Shown here: piece by piece, positions 1 to 11,124 of the stretch | Layout: every line of letters starts with the position of its first letter | How positions within the stretch are numbered: position 1 is the stretch's first letter | Assembly: GCF_029433445.1 (NCBI RefSeq) | Contig: NZ_JAQTIC010000005.1 | Coordinates: 62,001-126,000, forward strand | Reading direction: 5' to 3' | Origin: Lactobacillus sp. ESL0701 | GTDB lineage: Bacteria; Bacillota; Bacilli; Lactobacillales; Lactobacillaceae | Length of the DNA: 64,000 nt | The notes under the pieces: model-generated | What the model was told of the DNA's origin: nothing | The model's input: only the letters and a program-made list of their open reading frames with translations | The model's database searches: none | Translations under genes and position numbers: made by a program

Positions 1-1
1 T

Positions 2-472
2 GCTGAGGATGTTGCTTACTATCTGACTAAGTCAGAACAAATTCCGTCAGCGGTTGGCTTGTCAGTGTTTGTTAACCCGAATAATACAATTGGCGAAGCT
101 GGCGGCTTCATGCTGCAAGCTTTGCCAGGTGCCAGTGAGAGCCTGATTACTAAGACAATTAAGCATATTGATGATCTGCCGGCACTATCGACATCATTTT
201 TAGCCGGGATGACACCGGAAGACTTGGCGCGCAAGATTTTAGGAACTGACTGCAAAATTTTGGCAAAAGAACCAGTAGCCTGGAAATGTGATTGCTCAAA
301 GGATAAATATGCTGAAATTTTAGAAACTTTAAAAGTTGATCAATTGCAGTCCATGATTGATGAAGATCATGGTGCTGAATTGACGTGCAACTTCTGTGGC
401 AGTAAGTATCACTATACAGAAGCTGAATTAAATGCTATTTTAGGAAAGAAAAAAGAAGACAAAGAATATTAA
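2..472 (+). CDS. hslO: Hsp33 redox chaperone (C-terminal part)
   Basis: The gene enters from the left edge; the reading frame is open from base 2, so the true start lies outside the window. Hsp33 is a cytosolic holdase chaperone switched on by oxidation of a zinc-binding cysteine centre. The visible C-terminal part holds the family's zinc motif: CDC after WK, then CNFC about 27 residues later near the end (CxC...CxxC). The upstream segment (AEDVAYYLTKSEQIPSA) matches the conserved substrate-binding core. The TAA stop is 20 bases from the end of the convergent membrane-protein gene. Identification is strong; only the N-terminal part is missing. Confidence 0.93.
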   Translation, partial: AEDVAYYLTKSEQIPSAVGLSVFVNPNNTIGEAGGFMLQALPGASESLITKTIKHIDDLPALSTSFLAGMTPEDLARKILGTDCKILAKEPVAWKCDCSKDKYAEILETLKVDQLQSMIDEDHGAELTCNFCGSKYHYTEAELNAILGKKKEDKEY

Positions 473-491
473 TTCAGTGTCTTCTGTGAAA

Positions 492-833
492 TTAGAGTTG
501 TTCAATTTTTAGTAGATACATCAAGATTAAATCAATTACGGCAATTGCAGAATAGATACTACCAGTAGTCTTGCCAAAAATTATGATCCAGCAGCTACCG
601 CCAATGGTATAAACAATAATTTCCAGTATTAGTTTAGCCACTCCTGTCAGGGCTTGAGGTGAATGAGGTGCCCCGTAGCGCGACCAGACTAGGAAAATAA
701 GGATTGCGATGACAGCAAAAATAATTTTGCTCAGAAGATTATGCTTAATAAATATGCCGCTGAAGATGCCAATAACTGTTGCGCACTCTAATAAAAAGCG
801 GCAGCTAATTGTAATTATTTTGATAAAATTCAT
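492..833 (-). CDS. YrdB-like (DUF2568) small membrane protein
   Basis: A 113-residue protein with about four hydrophobic segments (roughly residues 5-28, 33-48, 64-85 and 91-110). The early RFLLEC motif and the WSRYGAPHSP segment near residue 50 fit the YrdB/DUF2568 family of integral membrane proteins, whose function is unknown. The ATG at 833 is preceded by AAAGGA about 11 bases upstream. The gene is convergent with hslO and divergent from the phosphatase at 945. The small spacing to hslO leaves little room for a strong terminator. Family assignment is from motif memory and fairly good; no function is claimed. Confidence 0.75.
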   Translation of the reverse strand: MNFIKIITISCRFLLECATVIGIFSGIFIKHNLLSKIIFAVIAILIFLVWSRYGAPHSPQALTGVAKLILEIIVYTIGGSCWIIIFGKTTGSIYSAIAVIDLILMYLLKIEQL

Positions 834-868
834 AGATGCTATCCTTTCTTTTATTTTTAAGTATAATC

Positions 869-899
869 CAAAATCAAGGTGCGGTTAATACCGATTTTG
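869..899. promoter_or_regulatory. Nested inverted repeat between divergent genes
   Basis: CAAAATC (869-875) and GATTTTG (893-899) are complementary, and CGGT/ACCG (882-893) forms an inner dyad. It lies between the divergent YrdB-like and phosphatase genes, close to a TATAAT at 902-907, and could be an operator. No regulator is identified. Confidence 0.3.
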
Positions 900-944
900 A
901 TTATAATGTAAGGGTTGAACAAAGATGAAAAGGAGTGTGACAAC

Positions 945-1571
945 ATGTTAAACGTCTATATTGTGCGTCATGGTGAAACTGATACGAACAAGATGGGGGC
1001 AATCAATGGTTCTTCAGTTGATTTGCCGCTGAACCAGACAGGTATTAAGCAAGTTGAAACCTTGCGGGATAGTTTTGATATTAATCAAATTGATTATGTC
1101 TATGCTAGTCCCTTGAAACGGGCGCAGCAGACTGCAAAAATTTTGGCGCAGGATAAGCGTGAGATTATTACCGATAAACGGCTGACGGAAATGAATTATG
1201 GTAATTGGGACGGTAAAGATACACAGGAAATTCGTGATAAGTATCCGCAGGTCTTTGATGAACTAGGTTATTTTAAGGAAAATTATAGCGATTACTCGAC
1301 TGGTGAAAGCTATCAGGAATTAGGCGCACGGCTTATGGACTTTTGGCATGACCTTATTCAGCAGCATGAAAATGAAGCAGTATTGCTTGTCTTTCACGGC
1401 ACGGCTTCACGTTCGATGGTTCAGAATATTTTGGAAATTCCTAATATTGCCCTAATTGGCGAAATCCAAAATGCTGGTGTAATTAACTTTTCTGTTGATG
1501 ATCGCAGTAAAAAAGCATATTTGCGTTATTATAATCGGGTTGCTCCCGGGAAGTTTTTCTTGAAGAAGTAA
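945..1571 (+). CDS. Histidine phosphatase family protein (PGM-like)
   Basis: A 208-residue member of the histidine phosphatase (phosphoglycerate mutase-like) superfamily, which transfers phosphate through a histidine. Visible motifs are the N-terminal RHGETDTN with the nucleophilic His, the SPLKRAQQTA arm around residue 62, the acidic EMNYGNWDG segment near residue 85, and the second His in VFHGTASR near residue 150. The ATG at 945 was chosen over the in-frame TTG at 915 because AAAAGGAG ends about 10 bases before it. It appears monocistronic. Its substrate cannot be told from sequence; three other superfamily members occur in this window. Confidence 0.88.
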   Translation: MLNVYIVRHGETDTNKMGAINGSSVDLPLNQTGIKQVETLRDSFDINQIDYVYASPLKRAQQTAKILAQDKREIITDKRLTEMNYGNWDGKDTQEIRDKYPQVFDELGYFKENYSDYSTGESYQELGARLMDFWHDLIQQHENEAVLLVFHGTASRSMVQNILEIPNIALIGEIQNAGVINFSVDDRSKKAYLRYYNRVAPGKFFLKK

Positions 1572-1601
1572 TTAACCACAATCGTTCTTTTAAGTGGTTA
1601 A
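1572..1601. repeat. Perfect 8-bp inverted repeat downstream of phosphatase
   Basis: TTAACCAC (1572-1579) and GTGGTTAA (1594-1601) are perfect reverse complements with a 14-base loop. It starts right after the stop codon but has no adjacent T-tract. It may be a transcript-end hairpin or an operator for the following dusB promoter. Confidence 0.45.
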
Positions 1602-1613
1602 CACCGTGAAATT

Positions 1614-1641
1614 TTGCTGATTTAGTCTTTTTTGTTATGAT
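1614..1641 (+). promoter_or_regulatory. Candidate promoter of dusB-lysS
   Basis: TATGAT (1636-1641) is preceded by a TGn extension (1633-1635), an extended -10 element. A weak -35 (TTGCTG, 1614-1619) lies 16 bases upstream. It fits transcription of dusB and lysS. Confidence 0.45.
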
Positions 1642-1667
1642 GTTAAAGTATTTGAAAGGATGATTTG

Positions 1668-2690
1668 GTGGATAATAGTTGGAAGATTCGGGATATTACT
1701 ATTCCTAATCGCGTTGTTGTTGCACCGATGGCCGGAGTTTCTAATTCGGCATTTCGGATGATTTGTAAAGAATTCGGCGCGGGAATGGTTGTCTGTGAAA
1801 TGATTTCGGATCATGGGATCATTTATCGTAATAAAAAAACAATGTCAATGATGAAGGTTGATCCGCAAGAACACCCAATGAGTATTCAGATTTTTGGGGG
1901 AACTGAAGAAACTCTGCTTGAGGCGGCACAGTACATCGATCAGCATACTGATGCTGATATTATTGATATTAATATGGGCTGCCCAGTACCGAAAATCACA
2001 AAAACGGATGCGGGTTCTAAGTGGCTGCTTGATTCAAACAAGATTTATCAAATGGTGCATGCAGTTGTGCAAAATGTGTCTAAGCCAGTTAGTGTAAAAA
2101 TGCGAATTGGCTGGGATCGTAAGCATATTTTTGCGGTTGAAAATGCTTTAGCTGCCCAAGAAGCCGGTGCAAGCATGATCGCGATGCATGGTAGAACACG
2201 TAAGCAGATGTACCAAGGACATGCTGATTGGGAAACATTGCATGATGTTGCCCAGGTCCTTGATATACCTTTTGTTGCTAATGGCGATATTGAAACACCA
2301 GAATTAGCCGCAAAAGCGTTAAAAGAAATTGGTTCAACTGCTGTTATGGTTGGTCGGGCTGCTTTAGGGAATCCCTGGATTTTAAAAGATATGACCCATT
2401 ATCTTGAAACGGGTGAACGGTTAACGCCGCAGACAGTTCGCGAGAAGGTTGCAACTGCTAAGCATCAATTGCAAGGTTTAGTTGACCTAAAGGGTGAAAA
2501 AATTGCGGTACCAGAATTTCGTCAGCAGGCAGCCTACTATTTGAAGGGTGTTCCCCGTTCTGCGCGCACTCGTGCTAAAATAAATGAAGTATGGACAGCG
2601 CAAGAAGTTTATGACTTACTGGATAACTTTGTTGAGGATTATGAGAAGCGTCAGGCGCAAAAGACGGCTCGACGTGTCGCAACTATATAG
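1668..2690 (+). CDS. dusB: tRNA-dihydrouridine synthase B
   Basis: This FMN enzyme reduces uridine to dihydrouridine in tRNA D-loops using NADPH. The TIM barrel starts with VVVAPMAGVSNSAFR, the FMN-side signature. The conserved NMGCPVPK motif near residue 102 supplies the catalytic cysteine, and MHGRTRKQMYQG near residue 180 and VMVGRAALGNPW near residue 235 complete the family signature. The GTG at 1668 is preferred over the TTG at 1665 because GAAAGGATG then has better spacing; the two differ by one residue. lysS follows after 17 bases, so the two are likely co-transcribed, a common arrangement in lactobacilli. Confidence 0.93.
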   Translation: MDNSWKIRDITIPNRVVVAPMAGVSNSAFRMICKEFGAGMVVCEMISDHGIIYRNKKTMSMMKVDPQEHPMSIQIFGGTEETLLEAAQYIDQHTDADIIDINMGCPVPKITKTDAGSKWLLDSNKIYQMVHAVVQNVSKPVSVKMRIGWDRKHIFAVENALAAQEAGASMIAMHGRTRKQMYQGHADWETLHDVAQVLDIPFVANGDIETPELAAKALKEIGSTAVMVGRAALGNPWILKDMTHYLETGERLTPQTVREKVATAKHQLQGLVDLKGEKIAVPEFRQQAAYYLKGVPRSARTRAKINEVWTAQEVYDLLDNFVEDYEKRQAQKTARRVATI

Positions 2691-2707
2691 TAATGGAGGA
2701 AAAGTAA

Positions 2708-4264
<1,557 letters not shown>

Positions 4265-4292
4265 GCTGTTAGACTAGGCTTTTTAAGCAATT

Positions 4293-4325
4293 AGGAAATT
4301 CTTTTTGAAGAATTTCCTTTTTTTC
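4293..4325 (+). terminator. Intrinsic terminator of lysS
   Basis: An 11-bp perfect stem (4293-4303 with 4308-4318) and a TTTG loop are followed by a T-rich run to 4324. Confidence 0.9.
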
Positions 4326-4338
4326 TTGCAAAAAAGGT

Positions 4339-4366
4339 TTGCAAAATCAAATTCATTTGCTATAAT
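4339..4366 (+). promoter_or_regulatory. tRNA promoter
   Basis: TTGCAA (4339-4344), a 16-bp gap and TATAAT (4361-4366) with a TGC extension. The -10 ends 12 bases before the tRNA-Gly 5' end, as expected for a stable RNA promoter. Confidence 0.75.
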
Positions 4367-4378
4367 AATAAATGTCTT

Positions 4379-4450
4379 GCGGAAGTAGTTCAGTGGTAGA
4401 ACATCACCTTGCCATGGTGGGGGTCGCGGGTTCGAATCCCGTCTTCCGCT
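4379..4450 (+). tRNA. tRNA-Gly (GCC)
   Basis: The 7-bp acceptor stem GCGGAAG/CTTCCGC, D-arm AGTTCAGTGGTAGA, anticodon stem TCACC/GGTGG with loop TTGCCAT and T-arm GCGGGTTCGAATCCCGT all fold as a cloverleaf. The anticodon is GCC, reading GGC and GGU. The discriminator base is T, and CCA is not encoded. Confidence 0.97.
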
Positions 4451-4457
4451 CTATAAT

Positions 4458-4488
4458 AAAAAGACTCACCGCTTAGGTGAGTCTTTTT
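4458..4488 (+). terminator. Intrinsic terminator between tRNA genes
   Basis: A 13-bp perfect stem (4458-4470 with 4476-4488) carries A-run and T-run flanks. It sits between the two tRNA genes, so tRNA-Pro must be read by readthrough or from its own unseen promoter. Confidence 0.88.
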
Positions 4489-4495
4489 ATTGAAA

Positions 4496-4569
<74 letters not shown>

Positions 4570-4575
4570 TGATTG

Positions 4576-4601
4576 ACTGTCTGGTAACAGACAGTTTTTT
4601 T
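4576..4601 (+). terminator. Intrinsic terminator of tRNA-Pro
   Basis: ACTGTCTG (4576-4583) pairs with CAGACAGT (4588-4595) around a GTAA loop, followed by seven T. Confidence 0.92.
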
Positions 4602-4653
4602 GTTGTCTGCAAATGATTAGTAGTAAGGAATATTAGCGTAAGCATAATGTATT

Positions 4654-4662
4654 TGCTATAAT
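4654..4662 (+). promoter_or_regulatory. Extended -10 promoter of clpC
   Basis: TGCTATAAT (4654-4662) is a perfect extended -10 box without a good -35. It is nearly identical to the -10 region in front of the tRNA genes. It would give a 5' leader of roughly 95 bases for clpC. Confidence 0.6.
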
Positions 4663-4689
4663 GATTGCAATGTTTTTGATATGAAGGTA

Positions 4690-4708
4690 ACCATTTACAG
4701 TAAATGGT
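4690..4708. promoter_or_regulatory. 19-bp perfect palindrome in the clpC leader
   Basis: ACCATTTAC, one spacer base, then GTAAATGGT forms a perfect 9+9 inverted repeat about 28 bases downstream of the clpC -10 box. Its position suits an operator. It matches neither the CIRCE element nor the CtsR heptad repeat as I know them. Confidence 0.5.
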
Positions 4709-4763
4709 CTTACAATTGGCTATAAAGGGATTGGCAATATCCATGTCATTTTAAGGTGGTGCT

Positions 4764-7250
4764 ATGATGAAGAACTCTTACAGTAAAAGTGCAAATCAAG
4801 TATTAGAAATTGCACGTGAACAAGCACAGAATTTTCATCATCGCTTAATTGGTACTGAACATGTACTTTTAGCGATGGTGATTGAATCAGATGGCGAAGC
4901 CGGTAAGGACTTGCGGGCTTGGGGTGCTACACCTACTGCCATTCGTGAAGAAATTGAGCGTTACACCGGTTACGGTTCTGCCGCTAAAACTAGTTATATG
5001 GAGATGTCACCGCGCTTAAGCATGGCTCTGGCATATGCGGGGACATTAGCAGAACGTGGTGGTTCGACTGAGGTTAAGACCAGTCATATTTTGCTGGGGT
5101 TAATTTCTAGCGAGCAGGTTTTGGCTGCTACAATTTTGCGTAATTTAAATATTAATATTCAGAGTCTACAAGATGATGCTCAACGCAGCCTTGGTCAAGA
5201 AGATAATCCAGAAACTGACAGTGATTGGATTGGTGCGCCGCCAACCGATTTAAATACAGATAAACCTAAGAGTACGACACCGACCTTAGATCAAGTGTCG
5301 GTTAACTTAAATGAGCGGGCAAAAAATGGTCAGATTGATCCCGTAATTGGGCGCGATCAAGAGATTGCTCGAGTAATTGAAATTTTATCGCGGCGGACTA
5401 AGAATAATCCGGTTTTAATTGGTGAACCAGGTGTCGGTAAAACGGCGGTAGCTGAAGCAATCGCAACGGCAATCGTGACTAAGAAAGCACCACATGATTT
5501 ACTGAATAAGCGGGTGATTTCGCTTGATTTAGGTGGTCTAGTGGCTGGTACCAAGTACCGCGGCGAATTTGAAGATCGGATGAAAAAGATTATTAAAGAG
5601 ATTACCAAAGACGGTAAAATTATTCTTTTTGTTGATGAGATGCATACGTTAATCGGTGCTGGTGGTGCCGAAGGCTCAATTGACGCCGCTAATATTTTGA
5701 AGCCATCGCTTGCTCGTGGTGATATTCAAATGATTGGGGCAACAACCTTTGATGAATACCAAAAGTATGTAGAGAAGGATCAGGCTTTGGCCCGCCGCTT
5801 CCAGCAAGTTCGGCTTAATGAACCGTCACGAGCAGAATCTTTGGCAATTTTGACAGGGTTGCAGGCTAAATATGAAAAATTCCACCATGTCAAATTTACT
5901 AAAGCAGCGTTAGAAGACGCGGTCGACTTGTCTAGTCGCTATATTTCTAACCGTTATTTACCAGACAAGGCTATTGACTTGATTGACGAGGCTGGTGCTG
6001 CTGTCAAGATTAAGACGAACAAGGCGCCTGATAACCAATTGATGCAGGTTAACGATCAAATTAAACAAGTAATTGACCAAAAAAATCAGGCAGCCGTCAA
6101 CCAAAACTTTGTTGAAGCGGCTAAACTGCAAGAGCGGCAAAATAGTCTGCAATTAAAGCGTGACAAACTAGCTGATCGTTTAGAAGAACGAGTTGATAGT
6201 AAAGCTGTTGTTAAGCCGGAAGATATTGCTAAAGTTGTGTCTAATTGGACAGGAGTCCCAGTTACGCAGATGAACCGGGATGAATCAAAGCAGCTGGCAA
6301 ATCTTGAAAGTGACCTGCATAAGCGGATTATTGGGCAAGATAAGGCCGTGTCGGCAGTTAGTCGGGCTGTCCGCCGCAGCCGCAGTGGCATTAAAGACGA
6401 AAAACGTCCGATAGGTTCATTTTTATTCTTAGGTCCAACTGGTGTTGGGAAGACGGAACTAGCCAAGGCAATTGCAGCTGCGATGTTTGGCTCAGAAAAT
6501 AATTTAATCAGAATTGATATGTCTGAATATATGGACCAAGTTGCCAGCAGCAAGCTGATTGGTTCGGCTCCTGGTTATGTTGGCTATGATGAAGGTGGGC
6601 AATTATCCGAAAAGGTTAGACGTCACCCATATTCAGTTGTCTTGCTTGATGAGGTGGAGAAGGCACATCCCGATGTGTTCAATTTGCTATTGCAAGTTCT
6701 TGATGATGGCTTTTTAACGGATTCAAAGGGTCGCAAAGTTGACTTCAGAAATACGATCATCATCATGACTTCTAATTTGGGTTCACGGTCACTGTTTGAG
6801 ACGCAGGCAGTTGGCTTTAATGCTGATGGTTCTAGTCAAATTAAGATGCGGCGTGAGCGGGTCAAGCAAGCCCTTAAGCAGTTCTTCCGACCGGAATTTT
6901 TGAACCGGATTGATGAAACAATTATCTTTGATGAACTAAATGCACCGCAATTACGGCAAATTGTTACGCTGTTAACGCGCAAGTTAATTGATCGCCTGGC
7001 TAAAAAAGGTATCAAGCTTAAATTATCACGTGCAGCAATGGACAAGATTGCTAAGGACGGCTATAATCCTGAAATGGGTGCACGACCACTAAGACGTGCC
7101 ATTCAAGCTGATATTGAAGACGAGATTGCCTCGATGTTGATTAAAGATGAACTGCAGGCAGGAGATTTACTCAAGATTGGCAGTAGTCATGATAAATTAA
7201 AGTTTGAAATTGTTAAAGCAGCTGATTCAAAATTGGTTGGAGCTAGTTAA
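4764..7250 (+). CDS. clpC: ClpC-type AAA+ ATPase (Clp protease regulatory subunit)
   Basis: Hsp100 unfoldase that feeds proteins to ClpP. The 828-residue protein has the ClpN double repeat (residues 1-145), a first AAA module with Walker A GEPGVGKT near residue 218, a middle region with a UVR-like segment ([12 protein letters not shown] near residue 450) typical of ClpC rather than ClpB, and a second AAA module with GPTGVGKT near residue 560. Two adjacent ATG codons at 4764 and 4767 are both possible; AAGGTGGT (4753-4760) suits 4767 slightly better. No ctsR, mcsA or mcsB gene precedes it, unlike the Bacillus operon. Confidence 0.95.
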   Translation: MMKNSYSKSANQVLEIAREQAQNFHHRLIGTEHVLLAMVIESDGEAGKDLRAWGATPTAIREEIERYTGYGSAAKTSYMEMSPRLSMALAYAGTLAERGGSTEVKTSHILLGLISSEQVLAATILRNLNINIQSLQDDAQRSLGQEDNPETDSDWIGAPPTDLNTDKPKSTTPTLDQVSVNLNERAKNGQIDPVIGRDQEIARVIEILSRRTKNNPVLIGEPGVGKTAVAEAIATAIVTKKAPHDLLNKRVISLDLGGLVAGTKYRGEFEDRMKKIIKEITKDGKIILFVDEMHTLIGAGGAEGSIDAANILKPSLARGDIQMIGATTFDEYQKYVEKDQALARRFQQVRLNEPSRAESLAILTGLQAKYEKFHHVKFTKAALEDAVDLSSRYISNRYLPDKAIDLIDEAGAAVKIKTNKAPDNQLMQVNDQIKQVIDQKNQAAVNQNFVEAAKLQERQNSLQLKRDKLADRLEERVDSKAVVKPEDIAKVVSNWTGVPVTQMNRDESKQLANLESDLHKRIIGQDKAVSAVSRAVRRSRSGIKDEKRPIGSFLFLGPTGVGKTELAKAIAAAMFGSENNLIRIDMSEYMDQVASSKLIGSAPGYVGYDEGGQLSEKVRRHPYSVVLLDEVEKAHPDVFNLLLQVLDDGFLTDSKGRKVDFRNTIIIMTSNLGSRSLFETQAVGFNADGSSQIKMRRERVKQALKQFFRPEFLNRIDETIIFDELNAPQLRQIVTLLTRKLIDRLAKKGIKLKLSRAAMDKIAKDGYNPEMGARPLRRAIQADIEDEIASMLIKDELQAGDLLKIGSSHDKLKFEIVKAADSKLVGAS

Positions 7251-7255
7251 ATCAG

Positions 7256-7284
7256 TTGACAATATTAATAAATTTTGTTATATT
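7256..7284 (+). promoter_or_regulatory. Strong sigma-A promoter of rpoBC
   Basis: TTGACA (7256-7261), a 17-bp gap and TATATT (7279-7284) with a TGT extension. It begins six bases after the clpC stop and lies about 175 bases before the rpoB start. Confidence 0.85.
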
Positions 7285-7290
7285 GAAGCT

Positions 7291-7382
7291 TGATTAAAAA
7301 GGCTGAAGTTCAGAATTTTGCTGATATATTGTCCAGCAGAATAATAAAAGACAAAAACGACAATGTTGTTTTTGTCTTTTTT
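7291..7382 (+). ncRNA. Structured rpoB leader with terminator (Lacto-rpoB motif candidate)
   Basis: Downstream of the rpoB promoter the transcript can form a 9-bp stem (7315-7323 with 7334-7342, one G-U pair). A 13-bp stem (7346-7358 with 7368-7380) ending in a T-run to 7382 follows, which is a classic intrinsic terminator. A conserved Lacto-rpoB RNA motif is described in lactic acid bacteria in this position; assignment here is by position and structure. The second hairpin may end clpC transcripts, attenuate rpoBC, or do both. Confidence 0.65.
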
Positions 7383-7460
7383 ATGCTTAAAATTCCGGCC
7401 TTTTGAATTTGTAAATGAAATGTAATATTTGCTTTCTCTGACAGAAAGGATGTTTTCTCC

Positions 7461-10400
7461 TTGTTAAATGGACACGTAGTGAACTATGGTAAACACCGAA
7501 CAAGACGTAGTTTTTCACGGATTAAAGAAGTACTGAAACTACCTAACTTAACCGATGTTCAAACCGAATCATATAAGTGGTTTTTGGATGAAGGTATTAA
7601 AGAAGTCTTTGACGACATTATGCCAATTAGTGACTTTTCAGGTAAGCTTTCTTTGGAATACATGGGCTATAAACTGCAAAAGCCGAAATATACCGTTGAT
7701 GAAGCCCGCGATCATGATGCGACTTATTCCGCACCAATGCACGTTACTTTGAAGTTAACTAACCAAAAAACCGGTGAAATTAAGACTCAAGATGTTTTCT
7801 TTGGTGATTTGCCGTTAATGACTGAATCTGGTTCATTCATTATCAATGGTGCCGAAAGAGTTATTGTTTCACAGTTAGTTAGATCACCAAGTGTTTATTA
7901 CTCAGGTGACTATGATAAGAACGGTCGCCAAATTTTTGGTACGACTGTTATTCCTAACCGTGGTGCATGGCTTGAATATGAAACTGATGCCAAGAATGTT
8001 TCATATGTTCGCATTGACCGGACTCGTAAATTACCTTTGACTGTATTGATCAGAGCGTTAGGTGTTGGCTCTGACAGCGACATTTTAGACATGTTTGGTC
8101 AAAGTGATACTCTACAATTTACTTTGGATAAAGATGTACATAAGAACCCTGCAGACTCAAGAGTTGCAGAAGCATTGAAGGATGTTTACGAAAGATTGCG
8201 TCCAGGTGAGCCGAAGACGACTGATTCTTCACGTTCCTTGCTTTATGCCCGGTTCTTTGATCCACGTCGTTACGACTTGGCACCAGTTGGTCGTTACAAG
8301 GTCAACAAGAAGTTATCACTGAAGAACCGTTTATATGGTCAAACTTTGGCTGAAACTTTGGCTGATCCCGACACTGGTGAAATTATCGCTAAGAAGGGTA
8401 CCGTTGTTACTCATGAAGTAATGGATACTTTAGAGAAGTACCTTGACCGCGATGACTTTAAGATGGTTACTTATGAACCATCTAAGGAAGGCGTTTTGCC
8501 AGATCCAATCAGTGTTCAAGAAATCAAGGTTTACTCAAAAGTAAATCCAGAACGCGTTGTTAAGATGATGTCCAATGGTCACATTGACAAGAGCGTTAAG
8601 TACTTGACGCCTGCTGATGTTTTGGCTTCAATTAATTACTTCTTATTATTGCAAGATGAAATCGGCAATGTTGACGATATTGACCACTTGGGTAATCGTC
8701 GTATTCGTCGAGTTGGTGAATTATTGCAAAATCAATTTAGAATTGGTTTAGCAAGAATGGAACGTGTTGTTCGGGAAAGAATGTCAATTCAAGACCCATC
8801 AACTGTTACTCCACAACAATTAATCAACATTCGTCCAATCGTTGCCAGCATTAAGGAATTCTTTGGTTCATCACAACTGTCACAGTTCATGGATCAACAT
8901 AACCCGCTGGGTGAATTAACTCATAAGCGCCGGATGTCTGCCTTAGGGCCTGGTGGTTTGACTCGTGATCGTGCCGGATACGAAGTTCGTGACGTGCACT
9001 ATACACAATATGGTCGTTTATGTCCGATTGAAACGCCAGAAGGTCCAAACATTGGTTTGATTAACTCTTTGGCAACATACGCTGTAATTAACAAGTATGG
9101 CTTTATTGAAACTCCATACCGTCGCGTTTCTTGGAAGACCCACAAGGTTACTGACAAGATTGACTATTTAACAGCTGATGTTGAAGATAACTATATTATT
9201 GCCGGTGCAAACTCACCACTTAATCCAGATGGTTCATTTAAAGATGAATTGATCTTGGCTCGTTCAAAGGAAGATAACGTCGAAGTTAGTCCAGACAAGA
9301 TTGACTACATGGACGTTATTCCTAAGCAAGTTGTGTCTGTTGCTTCTGCATGTATTCCATTCTTGGAAAACGATGACTCTAACCGGGCTTTGATGGGTGC
9401 TAACCAGCAACGTCAGGCTGCGCCATTAATTAATCCACACGGTTCTCTTGTTGGAACTGGAATGGAATATCGTGCTGCCCACGATTCTGGTGCTGCTTTA
9501 ATCGCTAAGGCTGCAGGTAAAGTTGAATACGTTGATGCTAACACTATTCGGATTAGACGTGCTGATAGTACCTTAGATGAATATGTTCTTGAGAAGTACC
9601 GTCGGTCAAACAACTCGAAGTCATACAACCAAACGCCAAACGTTAAGTTAGGTGATGAAGTGGTCGAAGGCGAAGTAATTGCCAACGGTCCAACAATGAG
9701 CCATGGTGAATTAGCCTTGGGTCAAAACCCAGTTATTGCCTTCATGACTTGGAACATGTACAACTATGAAGACTCAATTATGCTGTCTGAACGGCTTGTT
9801 AAGGATGATGTTTATACTTCAATCAGTATTGAGGATTACGAATCTGAAGCCCGTGATACTAAATTGGGACCAGAAGAAATTACGCGTGAATTGCCAAATG
9901 TTGGTGAGGATGCATTAAAAGACCTCGATGCAGAAGGAATTATTCGCATTGGTGCTGAAGTCCACGATGGCGATATTTTGGTTGGTAAAGTTACACCTAA
10001 GGGTGTGACAGAATTGTCAGCTGAAGAAAGATTACTACACGCTATCTTTGGTGAAAAGGCACGTGAAGTTCGTGATACTTCTTTGCGTGTACCACATGGC
10101 GGCGGCGGAATTGTTCGCGACGTTAAGGTTTACACGCGTGAAAAGGGCGATGAATTATCACCAGGTGTTAATACCTTAGTTCGAGTTTACATTGCTCAAA
10201 AACGTAAAATTCAAGTCGGAGATAAGATGTCTGGTCGTCACGGTAACAAGGGTACGGTTGCCGCAGTTGTTCCCGAAGAAGATATGCCATACTTGCCAGA
10301 TGGTACGCCAGTTGATATTTGTTTGAACCCAATGGGTGTTCCTTCACGTATGAACATTGGACAGCTTTTGGAATTACACTTGGGCTGGGCTGCGAATAGC

Positions 10401-11108
10401 TTGGGTATCCATGTTGCGACACCAGTATTTGATGGTGCTAGTGAAGATGACGTTTGGGATACAGTTCACCAAGCCGGTATTGATAAAGACGGTAAGACTG
10501 TTCTTTACGATGGTCGTACAGGTGAGCCATTCCATAACCGGGTTTCTGTTGGGATTATGCACTATCTGAAGTTGACTCACATGGTTGACGATAAGATTCA
10601 CGCTCGTTCGATTGGGCCTTACTCACTTGTTACTCAGCAACCTCTTGGTGGTAAAGCACAATTTGGTGGACAGCGTTTTGGTGAAATGGAAGTTTGGGCT
10701 CTTGAAGCTTACGGTGCTGCATATACTCTGCAAGAAATTTTGACTTATAAGTCAGATGATGTTGTTGGTCGGGTAAAGGCATACGAAGCAATTGTTAAGG
10801 GTGAAAGAATTCCTAAGCCAGGTGTTCCAGAATCATTCCGTGTTCTTGTTAAAGAATTACAGTCATTAGGATTGGATATTCGCGTGCTTGACATGGATCA
10901 TAATGAAATTGAATTACGCGACATGGATGATGATTCAAATGAACGTTTGAATATCGATACTTTGTCGAAGATGGCTGAAGAACAACAAAAGAAGAAGTTA
11001 GCCGAAGAAACTGCCAAATCTGATGATCAAGGTGAATCAGTTGCGGAACCAAAGAAGACCGAAACTGTCATTGATGAATCTGACGATGATAACAAGATTT
11101 CTAAATAA
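7461..11108 (+). CDS. rpoB: RNA polymerase beta subunit
   Basis: Catalytic-core subunit of RNA polymerase. The 1215-residue protein has the expected domain order. The rifampicin-binding region ([15 protein letters not shown] to [12 protein letters not shown], about residues 467-512) has the wild-type, drug-sensitive pattern, and the C-terminal region contains [23 protein letters not shown] in two blocks. The start is TTG at 7461, with AGAAAGGATG (7443-7452) eight bases upstream. The last 55 or so residues form an acidic, lysine-rich tail (EEQQKKK to DDDNK), common in lactobacilli. rpoC follows after 16 bases as one operon. Confidence 0.98.
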   Translation: MLNGHVVNYGKHRTRRSFSRIKEVLKLPNLTDVQTESYKWFLDEGIKEVFDDIMPISDFSGKLSLEYMGYKLQKPKYTVDEARDHDATYSAPMHVTLKLTNQKTGEIKTQDVFFGDLPLMTESGSFIINGAERVIVSQLVRSPSVYYSGDYDKNGRQIFGTTVIPNRGAWLEYETDAKNVSYVRIDRTRKLPLTVLIRALGVGSDSDILDMFGQSDTLQFTLDKDVHKNPADSRVAEALKDVYERLRPGEPKTTDSSRSLLYARFFDPRRYDLAPVGRYKVNKKLSLKNRLYGQTLAETLADPDTGEIIAKKGTVVTHEVMDTLEKYLDRDDFKMVTYEPSKEGVLPDPISVQEIKVYSKVNPERVVKMMSNGHIDKSVKYLTPADVLASINYFLLLQDEIGNVDDIDHLGNRRIRRVGELLQNQFRIGLARMERVVRERMSIQDPSTVTPQQLINIRPIVASIKEFFGSSQLSQFMDQHNPLGELTHKRRMSALGPGGLTRDRAGYEVRDVHYTQYGRLCPIETPEGPNIGLINSLATYAVINKYGFIETPYRRVSWKTHKVTDKIDYLTADVEDNYIIAGANSPLNPDGSFKDELILARSKEDNVEVSPDKIDYMDVIPKQVVSVASACIPFLENDDSNRALMGANQQRQAAPLINPHGSLVGTGMEYRAAHDSGAALIAKAAGKVEYVDANTIRIRRADSTLDEYVLEKYRRSNNSKSYNQTPNVKLGDEVVEGEVIANGPTMSHGELALGQNPVIAFMTWNMYNYEDSIMLSERLVKDDVYTSISIEDYESEARDTKLGPEEITRELPNVGEDALKDLDAEGIIRIGAEVHDGDILVGKVTPKGVTELSAEERLLHAIFGEKAREVRDTSLRVPHGGGGIVRDVKVYTREKGDELSPGVNTLVRVYIAQKRKIQVGDKMSGRHGNKGTVAAVVPEEDMPYLPDGTPVDICLNPMGVPSRMNIGQLLELHLGWAANSLGIHVATPVFDGASEDDVWDTVHQAGIDKDGKTVLYDGRTGEPFHNRVSVGIMHYLKLTHMVDDKIHARSIGPYSLVTQQPLGGKAQFGGQRFGEMEVWALEAYGAAYTLQEILTYKSDDVVGRVKAYEAIVKGERIPKPGVPESFRVLVKELQSLGLDIRVLDMDHNEIELRDMDDDSNERLNIDTLSKMAEEQQKKKLAEETAKSDDQGESVAEPKKTETVIDESDDDNKISK

Positions 11109-11124
11109 GTAGGGGGTTAAACTT

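Noticed and set aside
6086-6553. 155-codon minus-strand frame within clpC
   Set aside because: Antisense to the conserved core of clpC with no start signals; a shadow frame.
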